A DNA stretch of 64,000 bases from Aquilaria yunnanensis (Eukaryota > Streptophyta > Magnoliopsida > Malvales > Thymelaeaceae), in NCBI GenBank assembly GCA_039654915.1, contig CM077596.1, positions 49,412,501 to 49,476,500 on the forward strand, in the 5' to 3' direction. Every line of letters starts with the position of its first letter. Position 1 is the first letter of the stretch. Below are positions 53,082 through 64,000 of the stretch, piece by piece. The notes under the pieces are model-generated. The model saw only the letters and a list, made by a program, of their open reading frames with translations, was not told the DNA's origin and searched no databases. A program made the translations under genes and the position numbers.

Positions 53082-53595
53082 TTGCCCTTTACCTGGCCTG
53101 TTGAAGTATTGTGGAAGAAGAAGCGATCCGATCCGTTTTTCTTGTCCTTTAGTTTTATTATCAGCATTTTCTTTCGTATTTCAGTTTTTTTTTTCAGGGA
53201 ATTTTGTTATCTTATAAGATAGTTTCGTCCATGCTGATATTAAAACCATGCGACAATGCCTTTAGGTTGGAATGGCTGAGTAAAGAGTAATTTTTATTAC
53301 TTTTGAGACGCATCCTATTAGGTCTACTAGGCATAACATTTTGTGGTAGTTAAGCTTTAACCTTATTTGGATGACATATCTCACAAGGAAATCTATATTT
53401 ACTGAAGAAAATATTAGATGAACCTTGAATATTGATTCCAAACATCCGTTCCCTTTACATAATTTGTCAGTGTTATTGTCATCATCAAAATTCACTCATT
53501 TTATCGAAGTCTAAATTTTTGCACTCGCCTATTATGAAAATTCACAATTTCGAAGAAAATTATTCCAATTTCAATTGCTTTCATATAAATTTCGC
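53082..53595 (+). other. LOG 3' flank (E4)
   Basis: Counterpart of 16591-17100. No gene. Confidence 0.5.
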
Positions 53596-53910
53596 TCGAG
53601 GTCCTAAGGAAAGCTCCTTAGCCTCAAAATCAATTTTCATTATCGGGGTTTTAAGGATGGAACCTTTGCCTCGAAAACAATCAATTTTCATCATCGGGGT
53701 TTTAAGGATGGAACCTTTGCCTCGAAAACAATCAATTTTCATCATCGGGGTTTTAAGGATAGAACCTTTGCCTCGAAGAACAATCAATTTTCATTCAACG
53801 GTAGGACTGCTCCTATCGTCGGGTTTTAAGGATGGAACCTTTGCCTCGAAAACAATCAATTTTCATCACTGAGGTCCTAAGGAAAGCTCCTTAGCCTCGA
53901 AATCAATCAT
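53596..53910 (+). repeat. ~51-bp repeats at the start of the E4 satellite
   Basis: Four units of GGGGTTTTAAGGATGGAACC, TTTGCCTCGAA and CAATCAATTTTCATCATC, flanked by two GAGGTCCTAAGGAAAGCTCC-TTAGCCTC units. They form the second hairpin type only, with one CGGTAGGACTGCTCCTATCG-like unit near 53800. Confidence 0.9.
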
Positions 53911-56900
53911 CAATTTTTCTTTAAACGATAAGAGAGTTCTTATCGCAGAGGTTCTAAGGTAGGGCCCTTAACCTCAAACTTTCAACGATAGGAGAGTTCC
54001 TATCGTCGAGGTTCTAAGGAGAGTTCCTTAAACCTCAAACAATCAATCATCAATTTTTCTTAAACGATAAGAGAGTTCTTATCGCAGAGGTTCTAAGGTA
54101 GGGCCCTTAACCTCAAACTTTCAACGATAGGAGAGTTCTTATCGTCGAGGTTCTAAGGAGAGTTCCTTAAACCTCAAACAATCAATCATCAATTTTTCTT
54201 TAAACGATAAGAGAGTTCTTATCGCAGAGGTTCTAAGGTAGGGCCCTTAACCTCAAACTTTTAACGATAAGAGAGTTCCTATCGTCGAGGTTCTAAGGAG
54301 AGTTCCTTAAACCTCAAACAATCAATCATCAATTTTTCTTAAACGATAAGAGAGTTCTTATCGCAGAGGTTCTAAGGTAAGGCCCTTAACCTCAAACTTT
54401 CAACGATAGGAGAGTTCCTATCGTCGAGGTTCTAAGGAGAGTTCCTTAAACCTCAAACAATCAATCATCAATTTTTCTTTAAACGATAAGAGAGTTCTTA
54501 TCGCAGAGGTTCTAAGGTAGGGCCCTTAACCTCAAACTTTCAATGATAGGAGAGTTCCTATCGTCGAGGTTCTAAGGAGAGTTCCTTAAACCTTAAACAA
54601 TCAATCATCAATTTTTCTTTAAATGATAAGAGAGTTCTTATCGCAGAGGTTCTAAGGTAGGGCCCTTAACCTCAAACTTTCAATGATAGGAGAGTTCCTA
54701 TCGTCGAGGTTCTACGGAGAGTTCCTTAAACGTCAAACAATCAATCATCAATTTTTCTTAAACGATAAGAGAGTTCTTATCGCAGAGGTTCTAAGGTAGG
54801 GCCCTTAACCTCAAACTTTCAACGATAGGAGAGTTCCTATTGTCGAGGTTCTAAGGAGAGTTCCTTAAACCTCAAACAATCAATCATCAATTTTTCTTTA
54901 AACGATAAGAGAGTTCTTATCGCAGAGGTTCTAAGGTAGGGCCCTTAACCTCAAACTTTCAACGATAGGAGGGTTCCTATCGTCGAGGTTCTAAGGAGAG
55001 TTCCTTAAACCTCAAACAATCAATCATCAATTTTTCTTTAAACGATAAGAGAGTTCTTATCGCAGAGGTTCTAAGGTAGGGCCCTTAACCTCAAACTTTC
55101 AATGATAGGAGAGTTCCTATCGTCGAGGTTCTAAGAAGAGTTCCTTAAACCTCAAACAATCAATCATCAATTTTTCTTAAACGATAAGAGAGTTCTTATC
55201 GCAGAGGTTCTAAGGTAGGGCCCTTAACCTCAAACTTTCAACGATAGGAGAGTTCCTATCGTCGAGGTTCTAAGGAGAGTTCCTTAAACCTCAAACAATC
55301 AATCATCAATTTTTCTTTAAACGATAAGAGAGTTCTTATCGCAGAGGTTCTAAGATAGGGCCCTTAACCTCAAACTTTCAACGATAGGAGGGTTCCTATC
55401 GTCGAGGTTCTAAGGAGAGTTCCTTAAACCTCAAACAATCAATCATCAATTTTTCTTTAAACGATAAGAGAGTTCTTATCGCAGAGGTTCTAAGGTAGGG
55501 CCCTTAACCTCAAACTTTCAATGATAGGAGAGTTCCTATCGTCGAGGTTCTAAGGAGAGTTCCTTAAACCTCAAACAATCAATCATCAATTTTTCTTTAA
55601 ACGATAAGAGAGTTCTTATCGCAGAGGTTCTAAGGTAGGGCCCTTAACCTCAAACTTTCAACGATAGAAGAGTTCCTATCGTTGAGGTTCTAAGGAGAGT
55701 TCCTTAAACCTCAAGCAATCAATCATCAATTTTTCTTAAACGATAAGAGAGTTCTTATCGCAGAGGTTCTAAGGTAGGGCCCTTAACCTCAAACTTTCAA
55801 CGATAGAAGAGTTCCTATCGTTGAGGTTCTAAGGAGAGTTCTTTAAACCTCAAGCAATCAATCATCAATTTTTCTTAAACGATAAGAGAGTTCTTATCGC
55901 AGAGGTTCTAAGGTAGGGCCCTTAACCTCAAACTTTCAACGATAGGAGAGTTCCTATCGTCGAGGTTCTAAGGAGAGTTCCTTAAACCTCAAACAATCAA
56001 TCATCAATTTTTCTTAAACGATAAGAGAGTTCTTATCGCAGAGGTTCTAAGGTAGGGCCCTTAACCTCAAACTTTCAACGATAGGAGAGTTCTTATCGTC
56101 GAGGTTCTAAGGAGAGTTCCTTAAACCTCAAACAATCAATCATCAATTTTTCTTTAAACGATAAGAGAGTTCTTATCGCAGAGGTTCTAAGGTAGGGCCC
56201 TTAACCTCAAACTTTTAACGATAAGAGAGTTCCTATCGTCGAGGTTCTAAGGAGAGTTCCTTAAACCTCAAACAATCAATCATCAATTTTTCTTAAACGA
56301 TAAGAGAGTTCTTATCGCAGAGGTTCTAAGGTAAGGCCCTTAACCTCAAACTTTCAACGATAGGAGAGTTCCTATCGTCGAGGTTCTAAGGAGAGTTCCT
56401 TAAACCTCAAACAATCAATCATCAATTTTTCTTTAAACGATAAGAGAGTTCTTATCGCAGAGGTTCTAAGGTAGGGCCCTTAACCTCAAACTTTCAATGA
56501 TAGGAGAGTTCCTATCGTCGAGGTTCTAAGGAGAGTTCCTTAAACCTTAAACAATCAATCATCAATTTTTCTTTAAATGATAAGAGAGTTCTTATCGCAG
56601 AGGTTCTAAGGTAGGGCCCTTAACCTCAAACTTTCAATGATAGGAGAGTTCCTATCGTCGAGGTTCTACGGAGAGTTCCTTAAACGTCAAACAATCAATC
56701 ATCAATTTTTCTTAAACGATAAGAGAGTTCTTATCGCAGAGGTTCTAAGGTAGGGCCCTTAACCTCAAACTTTCAACGATAGGAGAGTTCCTATTGTCGA
56801 GGTTCTAAGGAGAGTTCCTTAAACCTCAAACAATCAATCATCAATTTTTCTTTAAACGATAAGAGAGTTCTTATCGCAGAGGTTCTAAGGTAGGGCCCTT

Positions 56901-59900
56901 AACCTCAAACTTTCAACGATAGGAGGGTTCCTATCGTCGAGGTTCTAAGGAGAGTTCCTTAAACCTCAAACAATCAATCATCAATTTTTCTTTAAACGAT
57001 AAGAGAGTTCTTATCGCAGAGGTTCTAAGGTAGGGCCCTTAACCTCAAACTTTCAATGATAGGAGAGTTCCTATCGTCGAGGTTCTAAGAAGAGTTCCTT
57101 AAACCTCAAACAATCAATCATCAATTTTTCTTAAACGATAAGAGAGTTCTTATCGCAGAGGTTCTAAGGTAGGGCCCTTAACCTCAAACTTTCAACGATA
57201 GGAGAGTTCCTATCGTCGAGGTTCTAAGGAGAGTTCCTTAAACCTCAAACAATCAATCATCAATTTTTCTTTAAACGATAAGAGAGTTCTTATCGCAGAG
57301 GTTCTAAGATAGGGCCCTTAACCTCAAACTTTCAACGATAGGAGGGTTCCTATCGTCGAGGTTCTAAGGAGAGTTCCTTAAACCTCAAACAATCAATCAT
57401 CAATTTTTCTTTAAACGATAAGAGAGTTCTTATCGCAGAGGTTCTAAGGTAGGGCCCTTAACCTCAAACTTTCAATGATAGGAGAGTTCCTATCGTCGAG
57501 GTTCTAAGGAGAGTTCCTTAAACCTCAAACAATCAATCATCAATTTTTCTTTAAACGATAAGAGAGTTCTTATCGCAGAGGTTCTAAGGTAGGGCCCTTA
57601 ACCTCAAACTTTCAACGATAGAAGAGTTCCTATCGTTGAGGTTCTAAGGAGAGTTCCTTAAACCTCAAGCAATCAATCATCAATTTTTCTTAAACGATAA
57701 GAGAGTTCTTATCGCAGAGGTTCTAAGGTAGGGCCCTTAACCTCAAACTTTCAACGATAGAAGAGTTCCTATCGTTGAGGTTCTAAGGAGAGTTCTTTAA
57801 ACCTCAAGCAATCAATCATCAATTTTTCTTAAACGATAAGAGAGTTCTTATCGCAGAGGTTCTAAGGTAGGGCCCTTAACCTCAAACTTTCAACGATAGG
57901 AGAGTTCCTATCGTCGAGGTTCTAAGGAGAGTTCCTTAAACCTCAAACAATCAATCATCAATTTTTCTTAAACGATAAGAGAGTTCTTATCGCAGAGGTT
58001 CTAAGGTAGGGCCCTTAACCTCAAACTTTCAACGATAGGAGAGTTCTTATCGTCGAGGTTCTAAGGAGAGTTCCTTAAACCTCAAACAATCAATCATCAA
58101 TTTTTCTTTAAACGATAAGAGAGTTCTTATCGCAGAGGTTCTAAGGTAGGGCCCTTAACCTCAAACTTTTAACGATAAGAGAGTTCCTATCGTCGAGGTT
58201 CTAAGGAGAGTTCCTTAAACCTCAAACAATCAATCATCAATTTTTCTTAAACGATAAGAGAGTTCTTATCGCAGAGGTTCTAAGGTAAGGCCCTTAACCT
58301 CAAACTTTCAACGATAGGAGAGTTCCTATCGTCGAGGTTCTAAGGAGAGTTCCTTAAACCTCAAACAATCAATCATCAATTTTTCTTTAAACGATAAGAG
58401 AGTTCTTATCGCAGAGGTTCTAAGGTAGGGCCCTTAACCTCAAACTTTCAATGATAGGAGAGTTCCTATCGTCGAGGTTCTAAGGAGAGTTCCTTAAACC
58501 TTAAACAATCAATCATCAATTTTTCTTTAAATGATAAGAGAGTTCTTATCGCAGAGGTTCTAAGGTAGGGCCCTTAACCTCAAACTTTCAATGATAGGAG
58601 AGTTCCTATCGTCGAGGTTCTACGGAGAGTTCCTTAAACGTCAAACAATCAATCATCAATTTTTCTTAAACGATAAGAGAGTTCTTATCGCAGAGGTTCT
58701 AAGGTAGGGCCCTTAACCTCAAACTTTCAACGATAGGAGAGTTCCTATTGTCGAGGTTCTAAGGAGAGTTCCTTAAACCTCAAACAATCAATCATCAATT
58801 TTTCTTTAAACGATAAGAGAGTTCTTATCGCAGAGGTTCTAAGGTAGGGCCCTTAACCTCAAACTTTCAACGATAGGAGGGTTCCTATCGTCGAGGTTCT
58901 AAGGAGAGTTCCTTAAACCTCAAACAATCAATCATCAATTTTTCTTTAAACGATAAGAGAGTTCTTATCGCAGAGGTTCTAAGGTAGGGCCCTTAACCTC
59001 AAACTTTCAATGATAGGAGAGTTCCTATCGTCGAGGTTCTAAGAAGAGTTCCTTAAACCTCAAACAATCAATCATCAATTTTTCTTAAACGATAAGAGAG
59101 TTCTTATCGCAGAGGTTCTAAGGTAGGGCCCTTAACCTCAAACTTTCAACGATAGGAGAGTTCCTATCGTCGAGGTTCTAAGGAGAGTTCCTTAAACCTC
59201 AAACAATCAATCATCAATTTTTCTTTAAACGATAAGAGAGTTCTTATCGCAGAGGTTCTAAGATAGGGCCCTTAACCTCAAACTTTCAACGATAGGAGGG
59301 TTCCTATCGTCGAGGTTCTAAGGAGAGTTCCTTAAACCTCAAACAATCAATCATCAATTTTTCTTTAAACGATAAGAGAGTTCTTATCGCAGAGGTTCTA
59401 AGGTAGGGCCCTTAACCTCAAACTTTCAATGATAGGAGAGTTCCTATCGTCGAGGTTCTAAGGAGAGTTCCTTAAACCTCAAACAATCAATCATCAATTT
59501 TTCTTTAAACGATAAGAGAGTTCTTATCGCAGAGGTTCTAAGGTAGGGCCCTTAACCTCAAACTTTCAACGATAGAAGAGTTCCTATCGTTGAGGTTCTA
59601 AGGAGAGTTCCTTAAACCTCAAGCAATCAATCATCAATTTTTCTTAAACGATAAGAGAGTTCTTATCGCAGAGGTTCTAAGGTAGGGCCCTTAACCTCAA
59701 ACTTTCAACGATAGAAGAGTTCCTATCGTTGAGGTTCTAAGGAGAGTTCTTTAAACCTCAAGCAATCAATCATCAATTTTTCTTAAACGATAAGAGAGTT
59801 CTTATCGCAGAGGTTCTAAGGTAGGGCCCTTAACCTCAAACTTTCAACGATAGGAGAGTTCCTATCGTCGAGATTCTAAGGAGAGTTCTTTAAACTTCAA

Positions 59901-59975
59901 ACAATCAATCATCAGTTTTTCTTCAACGATAAGAGAGTTTTTATCGTAGAGGTTCCAAGGAAGATTCCTTAACCT
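53911..59975 (+). repeat. E4 hairpin satellite: 1954-bp higher-order repeat x3
   Basis: Basic unit is a 139/140-bp dimer: CGATAAGA-GAGT-TCTTATCG hairpin, CAGAGGTTCTAAGG...CCTTAACCTC hairpin, CGATAGGA-GAGT-TCCTATCG hairpin, GAGGTTCTAAGGA-GAGT-TCCTTAAACCTC hairpin, then an AATCAATCATCAATTTTTC linker. Private variants recur 1954 bases apart: TCTACGGAGA at 54711, 56665 and 58619; the loop variant GATAGGAGGG at 54964, 56918 and 58872. 1954 fits 14 dimers (8 x 140 + 6 x 139). No coding potential. Confidence 0.95.
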
Positions 59976-60081
59976 TATGATTTAGGCGGCGAGAAGGTTC
60001 TCAATGCCTAGCTAAGTCGGACGAGATTTGGTAACGACTTTGCTTGCATCATGTCCCATGAAGCATGCAAAGGGGGGCAGC
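59976..60081 (+). promoter_or_regulatory. Pre-LTR segment and polypurine tract (E4)
   Basis: GGCGGCGAGAAGGTTCTCAA...CATGAAGCATGC then AAAGGGGGGCAGC against the LTR. Confidence 0.85.
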
Positions 60082-62438
60082 TGTTGACACCCAATTTTGT
60101 CCGACCATTAAAAAAATTAAACTAAAAAAAATTAATTAGAAAAAATATATACTTTATTATTATTATATTACTGAAAAATTTTAATTAAGTTGATTAGTTT
60201 AAAATACATTTTTGTTTTGTTTTGTGAAGATTTGATTTAAAATGATATATGTGTGTATATGTGTATGTTTGAAAGAAAAAAGAAAACTCCATAAAAATGA
60301 CAAAATTAAAAAGTTTGAGGTAAAAATGACAAAATTGAGAAGTCTCGGGAAGAATTGACAAAATCTGAAAGTTCCAGGAGCATTTGGTAGTTTGTCACAT
60401 CAATTTGGGGCCAGCATAACCGTTCTGGCCCCAATTAACAGAAAACGACAAAATTGTCAAAATCGGAAGCTTCAGGAACTTATCCAGAGTCTGAGAGACG
60501 TAAAGGACTGAAACTGTCATTTTACCAAATTAAAAGATAAGTTTGAATTTAATTAATTTTTAATTATGAACAGTCCAGCACCCCTTCCCCTATAAATAGG
60601 GGTCCAAATCTGTGTGTTAACACAGAAAGAAGGACAGAAAAAAATAGAAACAAAGCTTAGAGCTATTTTTTTAAAAAAAAGGGGAAAATCGCAGTCTTAG
60701 TCCCTAGCCTCTCCTCCCTCTGCCCAGAAAATCTCAAAAGTTTGGCCGTTTGACGCTTTAGCCATCTTGCCCCTTTCGTTTCCTTCACTCCCGTCCGACC
60801 TCGCCGGCCCTCCTCTCGCCTCACCACGCCGTCGCCGCGTCCCTTCCCTCCGCCGTGTCAGCCTCCCCTTTCTCCCTCGCCCCGTCGCCTCAGGCCCCTG
60901 CCCCTGCCCTTTCTCCTCCTCCTCTCCTCCCCTTCTCTTTCCTTCCGGCGCGCCCGCCCGCGTCCGTCGCACCCGTTTCTCTGTAACAGAAAAGTTCAAA
61001 TTTTTGTTTTAAAGGGTAAAACTCAGCTTTAGTCCTTTATCTTTTCAATTTCTCTCACTTTGTTCACTAACCTTTTCTTTTGTCCTTGCAGAAAGAAAAA
61101 CTAATTAATAACTCTTTTAATATTTATTTGTTTATCTATTATTTATTGTTGTTATTATCACTAACCTTTATTATTATTGTTGTTACTATTATTAACTCAC
61201 TAACTTACTAACCATACTAACTTTTATTGTTATTATTATTATTAATTGCTAACATAACTAACTTTTATTGTTATTGTTATTATCATTATTAACTTACTAA
61301 CTTTACTAACTTTTATTATTATTGTTGTTATTAACATCTAATTTTACTAACTTTTGCTAACTTTTATAATTGATGAAAGGTTATACCTCCTATTTAATTC
61401 TTTTAGTGGATGGCCAAAAAGCCGCACTTTATTTATTTGTTTACTATTTATTGATCTTTAACTTTCCTTTATTTACTTTATGTGATTTTTATTTGTTTAT
61501 TTATTTATTTATTTGCACATGTTATTTAATTTCTGCAATTTTTAAGTGGATGGTAAAAAAGCCCCACTTTATTTTCTTTTAATGTTCCTTTACTTAACTT
61601 ATGCAAATTTTAATTATGTAGATGGTTAAAACTTATTTCACTTATTTCACCTTTAACCATAAGAAAAAAATAATAAATAAAAAATAAAATAATAACAAAA
61701 AAAGAAGTTTTTTTTTATGTGAATAATTAACTTCATTTGTATATCTAACAAAAAAAGCAATTTTTAATAAAAAAAAAAGCCAACCATCTTTTATTATTTT
61801 TGGATTACATATTTTTATTTATTTCTTTTAAAGAAAACATTAAAGAAATTCAATCAATTTCTTTAAAAGTAATAGTAATTAACAATTTAAGAAGAGTAAA
61901 AAAAATAACAACAAAATATTAAAATATTAAAAATATTAAAAAAAATTAATAAAATATTAAATTAATTTCCATATCCGCATGATCCTGCAGGATCTACGGT
62001 TTAGAAAATATCAACTTTTTTTTAATTGAATAAAAATAAATACAAAGATAAAAATCCATATTTACGATATGGATTAAATTATTTAAAATTTCGTCAAATT
62101 CCGTGTCCGGGTGACTCGGCAGAGTCCATGGTTCGGAAATATTAAATTTTATACAAATTAATTACCAAAGACTTTTAAAACCCGTATTAATTTAAAAATC
62201 CACATCCAATTAATTCAGTTAAAATTTCTAGTTTGAAAATTAACTGAATATTTTTTAAAAGCAAAGCAAAACAAAATTAAAATCAACTAAGGTACCAATT
62301 TTTGGGCGTTTTAACAAAGTTGTTTTAACGTAACCGTACTCCCGAACCCCCGAACTCTCGCAGACCATATTTTAGGTGTCCAATCGACCTGAGCAAAAAC
62401 CGATTGGTGGCGACTCCCAAAAAGCCGACGTTGCCACA
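60082..62438 (+). repeat. 3' LTR of E4 (2357 bp)
   Basis: TGTTGACACCC to GTTGCCACA, nearly identical to 42992-45359. TATAAATA at 60591-60598, GC island 60768-60980. An 8-base ACTTACTA-type unit present in the 5' copy is missing here. Confidence 0.96.
60591..60598 (+). promoter_or_regulatory. TATA box in E4 3' LTR
   Basis: TATAAATA at the usual offset. Confidence 0.6.
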
Positions 62439-62443
62439 GAATG
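62439..62443 (+). repeat. Target site duplication of E4, right copy (GAATG)
   Basis: Second copy of the GAATG at 42987-42991. Confidence 0.95.
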
Positions 62444-62652
62444 TTAACAATTTCTTTACAGGTCTGATAGCTTTTGTGGATTATGCTATGCAGAAGAATT
62501 TCATATCAAGAGTAGCACGACGAATCATAATATCCGCAACAACTGCTGAAGAATTGCTAGATAAAATGCAAGCTTTTGTTCCTGAACCAGATCCAGCAAT
62601 GATTCAGATAGACTGGACACGACAGTCTTTCCCGACCAGTTTGATCCCATAA
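62439..62652 (+). pseudogene. LOG 3' fragment of O3
   Basis: Continues the LOG sequence interrupted at 42991: NVNNFFTGLIAFVDYAMQ to the stop at 62650-62652. It belongs to the E2-like LOG version and ends PTSLIP instead of PTSSVP. Together with 42915-42991 it is all that remains of LOG in O3. Confidence 0.9.
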
Positions 62653-63165
62653 TTGTCCTCTACTTACCCTGTTGAAGTATTGTGGAAGAAGAAGCGATCC
62701 GATCCGTTTTTCTTGTCCTTTAGTTTTATTATCAGCATTTTCTTTCGTGTTTCAGTTTTTCTTTTCAGGGAATTTCTTTATCTTATAAGATAATTTCGTC
62801 CATGCTGATATTAAAACCATGGGACAATGCCTTTAGGTTGGAATGTCTGAGTAAAGAGTAATTTTTATTACTCTTGAGACGCATCCTATTAGGTCTACTA
62901 GGCATAACATTTTGGGGTAGTTAAGCTTTAACCTTATTTGGATGACATATCTCACAAGGGAATCTATATTTACTGAAGAAAATATTAGATGAACCTTGAA
63001 TATTGATTCCAAATATCCGTTCCCTTTACATAATTTGTCAGTGTTATTGTCATCATCACGACTCACTCATCTTATCGAAGTCTAAATTTTTGCACTCGCC
63101 TATTATGAAGATCCACACTTTCGAAGAAAATTATTCCAATTTCAATTCCTTTCATATAAATTTCG
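62653..63165 (+). other. LOG 3' flank (O3)
   Basis: Counterpart of 16591-17100 and 53082-53595. No gene. Confidence 0.5.
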
Positions 63166-64000
63166 ATCGGGGTTCTAAGGATGGAACCTTTGTCTTGAAA
63201 TCAATCAATTTTTATCAACGATAGGAGAGTTCCTATCGCAGAGGTTTTAAGAAGAATTCCTTAAACCTAAAAAAAAAAAAATATCAATCAATCAATTTTA
63301 CTTTCAACGATAGGAAAGTTCCTATCGTCGAGGTTCAAGGAGAGTTCCTTAACCTCAAACAATCAATCAACCAGTCCATCTTACAACGATAGGAGCTTTC
63401 CTATCGTAGAGGTTCTAATGACGTTTCCTTAACCTCAAACAATCAATCAACCAGTCCATCTAACAACGATAAGAGCTTTCCTATCGTAGAGGTTCTAATG
63501 ACTTTTCCTTAACCTCAAACAATCAATCAACCAATCCATCTTACAACGATAGGAGCTTTCCTATCGTAGAGGATCTAAGGACCTTTCCTTAAACCTCAAA
63601 CAATCAATCAACCAGTCCATCTTACAACGATAGGAGCTTTCCTATCGTAGAGGTTCTAAGGACCTTTCCTTAAAGCTTAAACAATCAATCAATCAGTCCA
63701 TCTTACAACGATAGGAGCATTCCTATCGTAGAGGTTCTAAGGACCTTTCCTTAAACCTCAAACAATCAATCAACCAGTCCATCTTACAACGATAGGAGCA
63801 TTCCTATCGTAGAGGTTCTAAGGACCTTTCCCTAAACCTCAAACAATCAATCAACCAGTCCATCTTACAACGATAGGAGCTTTCCTATCGTAGAGGTTCT
63901 AAGGACCTTTCCTTAAACCTCAAACAATCAATCAATCAGTCCATCTTACAACGATAGGAGCTTTCCTATCGTAGAGGTTCTAAGGACCTTTCCTTAAACC
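63166..64000 (+). repeat. O3 hairpin satellite (partial)
   Basis: After three mixed units, a regular ~81-bp unit: CGATAGGA-(GCTT or GCAT)-TCCTATCG, TAGAGGTTCTAAGGACC-TTTCCTTAAACCTC, and CAATCAATCAACCAGTCC. The hairpin arms equal those of the other arrays while the loop differs. It continues past the window end. Confidence 0.93.

Larger units (their letters stand above)
42992..62438 (+). mobile_element. Element E4: complete 19.4 kb LTR retrotransposon nested in O3
   Basis: Both LTRs, primer site, leader, polypurine tract and a GAATG target duplication are present, so this is a whole insertion. Gag-protease is almost wholly deleted. Cargo: CRP1 open, CRP2 with one stop, CRP3 open, LOG with one stop, and a 6.4 kb hairpin satellite. 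The LTRs differ by roughly 15 substitutions by eye over ~2.36 kb plus small indels, suggesting a recent insertion. With no gag, protease, reverse transcriptase or integrase it must have moved with proteins supplied in trans, unless the losses came later. Confidence 0.95.
62439..64000 (+). mobile_element. Element O3, right part (runs off the window)
   Basis: LOG 3' part, 3' flank and the start of the satellite of O3. Its 3' LTR lies beyond 64000. Confidence 0.9.

Noticed and set aside
53432..53872. 146-codon ORF over the start of the E4 satellite
   Set aside because: Derived from ~51-bp repeats; no counterpart in other elements.

Overview
This window looks like repeat-rich nuclear DNA of a flowering plant, probably a eudicot. 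Evidence: very AT-rich Ty3/Gypsy LTR retrotransposons with a plant tRNA-Arg-type primer site, a plant-type gag-protease ORF, a relic of an Athila-like integrase, and LOG-type (cytokinin riboside 5'-monophosphate phosphoribohydrolase) sequences. I see no ordinary host gene, no rRNA or tRNA gene and no CRISPR array. The species cannot be named from the sequence.

Almost all of the window is one retrotransposon family, in five copies nested in each other. LTRs begin TGTTGACACCC and end GTTGCCACA. (1) R, 1-2834: part of a minus-strand LTR. (2) O1: leader and broken gag 2835-~5741, then LOG tail, satellite and 3' LTR 23400-28354. (3) E2, ~5742-23399, inserted in the LOG of O1; the front half of its 5' LTR is lost. 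(4) O3, 31136-42991 and 62439 to beyond 64000. (5) E4, 42992-62438, a complete 19.4 kb element inserted in the LOG of O3, with a 5-bp target duplication GAATG on both sides. Between O1 and O3 (28355-31135) lies unrelated DNA with an Athila-like integrase C-terminus.

The internal layout is the same in every copy: 5' LTR, tRNA-Arg primer site, ~1 kb leader, gag-protease (variously deleted), ~3 kb of short tandem repeats and small ORFs, three tandem cysteine-rich ORFs (CRP1, CRP2, CRP3; 182 codons each), one intronless LOG-like ORF (209 codons), a long satellite of hairpin-forming repeats, polypurine tract, 3' LTR. No reverse transcriptase, RNase H or integrase is visible in any copy, so the family appears non-autonomous.

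The main discovery candidate is the cargo. The CRPs combine a G-x-S-x-Y-A-K/R-rich basic stretch with a Cx2Cx4Cx3C cluster and a following N-x5-FIKNGL segment. This resembles the cysteine-rich nucleic-acid-binding proteins of Betaflexiviridae (carlavirus NABP, vitivirus ORF5 type). A retrotransposon family therefore seems to have captured an RNA-virus-type regulatory protein, triplicated it with its own TATA-containing upstream module, and joined it to a LOG-like gene. In E2 the gag-protease is wrecked while all three CRPs and LOG stay open. The LOG copies keep the PGGxGTxxE signature but lack the usual catalytic arginine. The satellite next to the cargo shows compensatory changes in its hairpin arms, and is organised in exact higher-order repeats (17 x 73 = 1241 bp in E2; 14 dimers = 1954 bp, three times, in E4).
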